In this document: piece after piece, positions 60,653 to 64,000 of the stretch | Position numbering within the stretch: position 1 is the first letter of the stretch | How the letters are laid out: every line of letters begins with the position of its first letter | Assembly: GCA_963747985.1 (NCBI GenBank) | Contig: CAVVHG010000006.1 | Location: 620,001-684,000, forward strand | Direction: 5' to 3' | Source of the DNA: JACADW01 sp963747985 | Lineage (GTDB): Bacteria > Acidobacteriota > UBA6911 | Length of the DNA: 64,000 nt | Translations under genes and position numbers: made by a program | The notes under the pieces: model-generated | What the model saw: only the letters and a program-made list of their open reading frames with translations | What the model was told of the DNA's origin: nothing | Databases searched by the model: none

Positions 60653-62209
60653 ATGTCAATCAATCTTGCGGCGTATGCGGAAACGGAGGCTCTGGCACCG
60701 CAGTTGCCCGAGCCCGAGGGGCGCCTCTTCGCCGCCAACCTGCATGATCTCACCGGTATCGCGGTTTACCCGCACTCCATTTCAGCAGTTCAGTCTTCGC
60801 TCTTCTTTCTCGGGCGAGACTCGGGCAGGAAGCGGCTGGGAGTGGTCTCTGCGAAGCAGATGATCCTGCGGCAGTTCAGCGGCGAGGCCGCGCCGGTGAC
60901 AGTGGCCGGCGATGAGCGCACGTTGCTCCTTTGCCCGATAAGCCCACATAATGCGGCCGCCTTGCGTTCGCTTTTGCCCTTCCTGTCGCCGCGCACCATC
61001 GGTTTGGATAAGTCCGCCGGCTGCGGGGACCGATTGGGTCTGGCGACGGCCGGCCATGTCAGGGCGGTCGAGAGATCCGCGATGGTCCCGGTTTTCGCCC
61101 AGCAGTCCATGCGGGAGAACGCCAGGACCGGCCGTACGCCACAGCAGGTCATCGACGATGCCGCATGGGGAGTATTCCAGGAAGGATGGCGCTACGGCTA
61201 CGGAGCCGATGCCGATCACCTGAAGGTCGCAGCGGACATCGACCTTTGCCTGAACTCCGGATACACCCTTTTCACCTTTGATCCGGGTGATCACGTGGAC
61301 AACCGCGCTGCCACTGACGGGCCTCGGGATATCCTGCGGAAACTGGATGCGTTGCCGTGGCAGCTGCTTGAGACTACGCCTGACGACCTCCGCTTGCGCC
61401 TGGCCGAAAAGGCCATCGACCTGGGAGACGGCGCGCTGACGATCAGTTTGGAGGAGTTGTTGCGGGCCACGGCGAAATACGGCGCTGCCGTAGCCCACAC
61501 TGCAGCAATGTACCGACACCTCGCTCGGGCTGCAGGCATGCGTCCCTTTGAAGTGGAAGTAAGCATCGATGAAACCGACTCCGTGACTACGCTCGCGGAA
61601 CATGTATACATCGCTGCCGAGCTCAAGCGGCTGGGCGTGAAATGGGTCAGCCTGGCACCGAGATACATCGGGTCGTTCGAGAAAGGCGTCGACTACATCG
61701 GCGATCTCGCTGAGTTCGACCGCTCATTTGCCGGCCACGTGGCTGCGGCCCTCGCCTTCGGCCCCTACAAGCTCAGCCTGCACTCCGGATCGGACAAATT
61801 CAGCATCTATCCGATCGCTTCCAGGCTTGCAGGCAGGCTTGTGCATCTCAAGACCGCAGGGACCAGTTATCTGGAGGCCTTGCGTGCAGTCTCTGTTCTG
61901 GACTCCGCCCTCTTCAGGAGGATCCTGTCTCTTGCTGCGGAGCGCTATCCGTCGGACCGGGCCTCGTACCATGTCTCAGCCGATGTATCACGGGTACCGC
62001 AAGACGCAGCGCTGTCGGATGGGGACCTTCCGGCGCTGCTCAATGACTTTCATGCACGGCAGGTCCTGCACGTTACCTTCGGGTCCGTGATGCAGGTCAC
62101 GAGCCTGCGCGAACCGCTCTTCGAGACTCTTCGGGGCGGTGAGGAAACTTACTACAGAATGCTGGAGCAGCATTTTCGAAAACACTTCGCCCCATTCGAG
62201 GTGCCCTGA
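60653..62209 (+). CDS. uxaE: Tagaturonate epimerase family protein
   Basis: A 518-residue protein of the UxaE family, which epimerises D-tagaturonate to D-fructuronate at C3 and links galacturonate to glucuronate breakdown. The family look includes GYGADADHLKVAADIDLCLNSGYTLFTFDPGDHVDN (metal-binding Asp/His region, read in pieces), EVEVSIDETDSVTT, PRYIGSFEKGVDYIGD, LSLHSGSDKFSIYPIA and TAGTSYLEALRAVS. AGGAG lies about nine bases before the ATG. It is followed by a fructuronate reductase-like SDR and a LarA-family gene in the same direction. Confidence 0.85.
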   Translation: MSINLAAYAETEALAPQLPEPEGRLFAANLHDLTGIAVYPHSISAVQSSLFFLGRDSGRKRLGVVSAKQMILRQFSGEAAPVTVAGDERTLLLCPISPHNAAALRSLLPFLSPRTIGLDKSAGCGDRLGLATAGHVRAVERSAMVPVFAQQSMRENARTGRTPQQVIDDAAWGVFQEGWRYGYGADADHLKVAADIDLCLNSGYTLFTFDPGDHVDNRAATDGPRDILRKLDALPWQLLETTPDDLRLRLAEKAIDLGDGALTISLEELLRATAKYGAAVAHTAAMYRHLARAAGMRPFEVEVSIDETDSVTTLAEHVYIAAELKRLGVKWVSLAPRYIGSFEKGVDYIGDLAEFDRSFAGHVAAALAFGPYKLSLHSGSDKFSIYPIASRLAGRLVHLKTAGTSYLEALRAVSVLDSALFRRILSLAAERYPSDRASYHVSADVSRVPQDAALSDGDLPALLNDFHARQVLHVTFGSVMQVTSLREPLFETLRGGEETYYRMLEQHFRKHFAPFEVP

Positions 62210-62302
62210 TTACCCCGGTCACAGCTGATAGAGGGCGCACACCTTTTCCGAAAGGATGCCAGGCTGGCCAGTCAGTCCAACAGTTCTTGCTGGGAGTTAG
62301 CT

Positions 62303-63135
62303 ATGGATCTTGCAGAACTCACGAGGATGTACGATTTCAGAGGCAGGTCGATAGTCGTTACGGGCGGCGCCGGGATACTCGGGGGGAAATATGTTGCGCG
62401 CTTGTTGGCTGCGGCGCCAAGGTGGCACTCCTGGACCGCGACCCGCAACTGGCAGACCGGCTGATGAAGCGCTTTGAGACATCCGTCGGCGAGGCGGTCG
62501 TGGTTTATGGTGACGTGTTGAAGCCCGACACCCTGGAACAGGCGCGTCAGGTCATCCTCGATTCATTCGGCGGAATTGATGGCCTCGTCAACGCCGCGGG
62601 TGGTAACAAGCCGGAGGCCACTACAAGCCCTGAAAGGTCGTTCTTCGATCTCCCCGAGGAAGCCCTCCGCTTCGTGGTCGAACTGAACCTGCTCGGCACC
62701 ATTCTGCCCAGCCAGGTCTTCGGGAAGCACATGGCGGAGAAGGGCGAAGGTGTCATCCTCAACGTCTCGTCGATGAACGCCCTGCGCCCTCTCACTCGCG
62801 TGCTGGGATATTCGGCGGCCAAAGCCGGGGTGACCAACTTCACGCAGTGGCTGGCTGTTCATCTCGCGCAGGAATACTCGCCGCGAATCCGCGTAAACGC
62901 GATCGCTCCCGGTTTCTTCCTGACCGAGCAGAACCGGTATCTCCTCCTGGATCGGGAGACGGGAGAGCTGACCAAACGCGGCCAGGCTATCATCAGTCAT
63001 ACTCCCATGGCGCGATTCGGGCAGCCCGAGGACCTTTTCGGCGCAGTTTTCTGGCTCCTCTCTCCCGCGTCGGCCTTCGTCACGGGGATCGTTGTCCCGG
63101 TCGACGGGGGTTTCTCCGCCTTTTCGGGGGTTTGA
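62303..63135 (+). CDS. Fructuronate reductase-type SDR (D-mannonate oxidoreductase), frameshifted near the N-terminus
   Basis: Read with one missing base restored at about 62400, this is a 277-residue short-chain dehydrogenase that reduces D-fructuronate to D-mannonate. Frame 1 gives MDLAELTRMYDFRG and VTGGAGILGG (NAD site); after the shift the frame gives LVGCGAKVALLDRDPQ, VNAAGGNKPE, LNVSSMNALRPLTRVLGYSAAKAG (Ser and YxxxK), QEYSPRIRVNAIAPGFFLTEQN and VVPVDGGFSAFSGV, the last three very typical of mannonate-forming SDRs. A single-base deletion in the GTTGCGCGCTTG stretch accounts for it. It may be a sequencing error or a real mutation. Confidence 0.82.
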
Positions 63136-63149
63136 ACACGGAGGTCGGT

Positions 63150-64000
63150 ATGCTACTTGGAGCCGGCTATGAGAACGGCGTCCTCTCCGAGAGCGAGATA
63201 ACGCAGCTCACGCAAGAAGCGCTGTTGCACGCGCAGCTCGACGGGAAACGCGTGCTGGTCATTATTCCGGATGGTACCCGCACGGCGCCGATCCCCCTGA
63301 TGTTCCGCCTGTTCCATGGCTGCCTCGGCGGCGCCCTCGCAGCCCTGGATTACCTCATCGCGCTCGGAACTCATCAGCCGATGACCGAGGATGCGATCAA
63401 CCGTCTGGTGGGAGTGACCGCGGAACAGCGTGCGAAGGAGTATGCCCGGACAAGGGTCTTCAACCACAGATGGGATCTGCCCGACACGTTCGTCACGGTG
63501 GGGAAGATCAGCACCGGCGAAATCGAGGAGATCAGCGGCGGGCTGATGCATGAAGCGGTCGACGTCCGGGTGAACCGGCTGATATTCGATTATGACCAGA
63601 TCATCGTCTGCGGCCCGACCTTCCCGCACGAGGTCGTAGGTTTTTCCGGAGGCAATAAGTACTTTTTCCCGGGCATCGGCGGAGCCTCGGTCATCAATTT
63701 CTCCCATTGGCTCGGCGCCGTGATCACGAACTACGAAGTCATCGGCACCAAGTACACGCCGGTGCGCAGGGTGATCGACAGAGCTGCCGGCTGCATCGAT
63801 CGCCCCAAGCTATGTTTCAGTATGGTGGTAAAGGACCATGACCTGGCCGGGCTGTTCGTTGGCTCGCCTGAAGAAGCCTATGAAGCCGCCGCAGACCTGT
63901 CCGCCAAGGTCCACATAACGCGGGTCGCAAAACCGTTTCGACGCGTCCTTTCCGTCATGCCCGGGATGTACGACGATATCTGGACTGCTGCCAAGGGTAT
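63150..64000 (+). CDS. LarA-family nickel-dependent hydroxyacid racemase/epimerase, 3'-truncated by window edge
   Basis: The first ~283 residues of a LarA homologue. Members use the nickel-pincer cofactor for C2 epimerisation of hydroxy acids. Conserved features seen are VLVIIPDGTRTAP, the His of LIALGTHQP, FPHEVVGFSGGNKYFFPGIGG (His and the cofactor-bound Lys of this family) and INFSHWLG (His). GGAGGT lies just before the ATG at 63150. It follows uxaE and the mannonate-forming SDR, so a sugar-acid substrate such as D-mannonate/D-gluconate, known for some LarA homologues, is a reasonable guess. larB, larC and larE are not in the window. Confidence 0.85.
   Translation, partial: MLLGAGYENGVLSESEITQLTQEALLHAQLDGKRVLVIIPDGTRTAPIPLMFRLFHGCLGGALAALDYLIALGTHQPMTEDAINRLVGVTAEQRAKEYARTRVFNHRWDLPDTFVTVGKISTGEIEEISGGLMHEAVDVRVNRLIFDYDQIIVCGPTFPHEVVGFSGGNKYFFPGIGGASVINFSHWLGAVITNYEVIGTKYTPVRRVIDRAAGCIDRPKLCFSMVVKDHDLAGLFVGSPEEAYEAAADLSAKVHITRVAKPFRRVLSVMPGMYDDIWTAAKG

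Noticed and set aside
1..64000. UGA or UAG used generally as a sense codon
   Set aside because: Both codons end many normal genes at the expected length (for example TGA for tsaD and wzm, TAG for the TGS GTPase and topo VI B).
1..64000. tRNA genes, rRNA, CRISPR arrays, insertion sequences and prophage
   Set aside because: I looked for cloverleaf-like stretches, regularly spaced repeats and transposase or integrase motifs and saw none that I could support.

Overview
The window is a GC-rich bacterial chromosome segment. It is densely coded, many genes overlap by ATGA or GTGA, and there are no tRNA, rRNA, CRISPR or transposase genes that I can see. The mix of futalosine-pathway menaquinone genes, a DUF5916-type outer-membrane protein, two LolA-like secreted paralogues, bacterial topoisomerase VI and in-frame UGA (selenocysteine) genes fits a Gram-negative of the Acidobacteriota or a neighbouring phylum. 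That placement is an inference, not a proof.

Layout. 1-2 kb: the 3' part of tsaD facing a TGS-domain GTPase. 2.1-19 kb: a surface-polysaccharide locus, almost all on the minus strand. It holds a UDP-sugar epimerase and a UDP-sugar dehydrogenase, GT2/GT4/GT9 glycosyltransferases, an O-antigen ligase-like protein, a Wzm/Wzt ABC exporter, a GT2-GT4 fusion and an unrecognised protein made of two copies of one unit. 19-29.9 kb: metabolic genes, including an esterase, a tryptophanase, an alkyltransferase-like protein, rpiB, mqnC beside a degenerate mqnE-like gene, a heparinase II/III-like protein and queG. 29.9-30.9 kb: a graveyard of three consecutive pentose-phosphate genes (gnd, zwf, rpiB), each reduced by deletion. 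30.9-45.4 kb: thyA, a selenocysteine peroxiredoxin, secreted and outer-membrane proteins, a TDT transporter cut by an amber codon, hutH, a zinc protease, a DHH/CPBP-like fusion, a GT39 transferase and a DUF1573 selenoprotein. 45.4-58 kb: a cNMP-kinase-receiver signalling operon, a secreted methyltransferase, topoisomerase VI A and B, an ECF sigma factor, a TlpA-like thioredoxin, a universal stress protein, an SLC13 transporter, an acyltransferase, trmO and an M24 peptidase. 58.3-64 kb: an ECF sigma/anti-sigma pair followed by a Yip1 protein fused to a dead signal-peptidase domain, then a uronate module (uxaE, fructuronate reductase, LarA-family epimerase) that runs off the end.

The strongest unusual signal is a pair of selenoprotein genes, both of which an ordinary gene caller would split or truncate. 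In the peroxiredoxin (31819-32292, minus) and in the DUF1573 protein (44673-45374, plus) the family's conserved cysteine is encoded by TGA. The reading frame continues with full homology beyond it, and a hairpin with a short GU-starting loop follows 17-20 bases downstream, as expected of a bacterial SECIS. TGA ends many other genes here, so this is local recoding and not a changed genetic code.

Genes that work together: tsaD and trmO act successively on tRNA position A37. The 2-19 kb genes build and export an ABC-dependent O-antigen-like glycan. The uronate genes could turn D-tagaturonate into D-fructuronate, D-mannonate and possibly D-gluconate.
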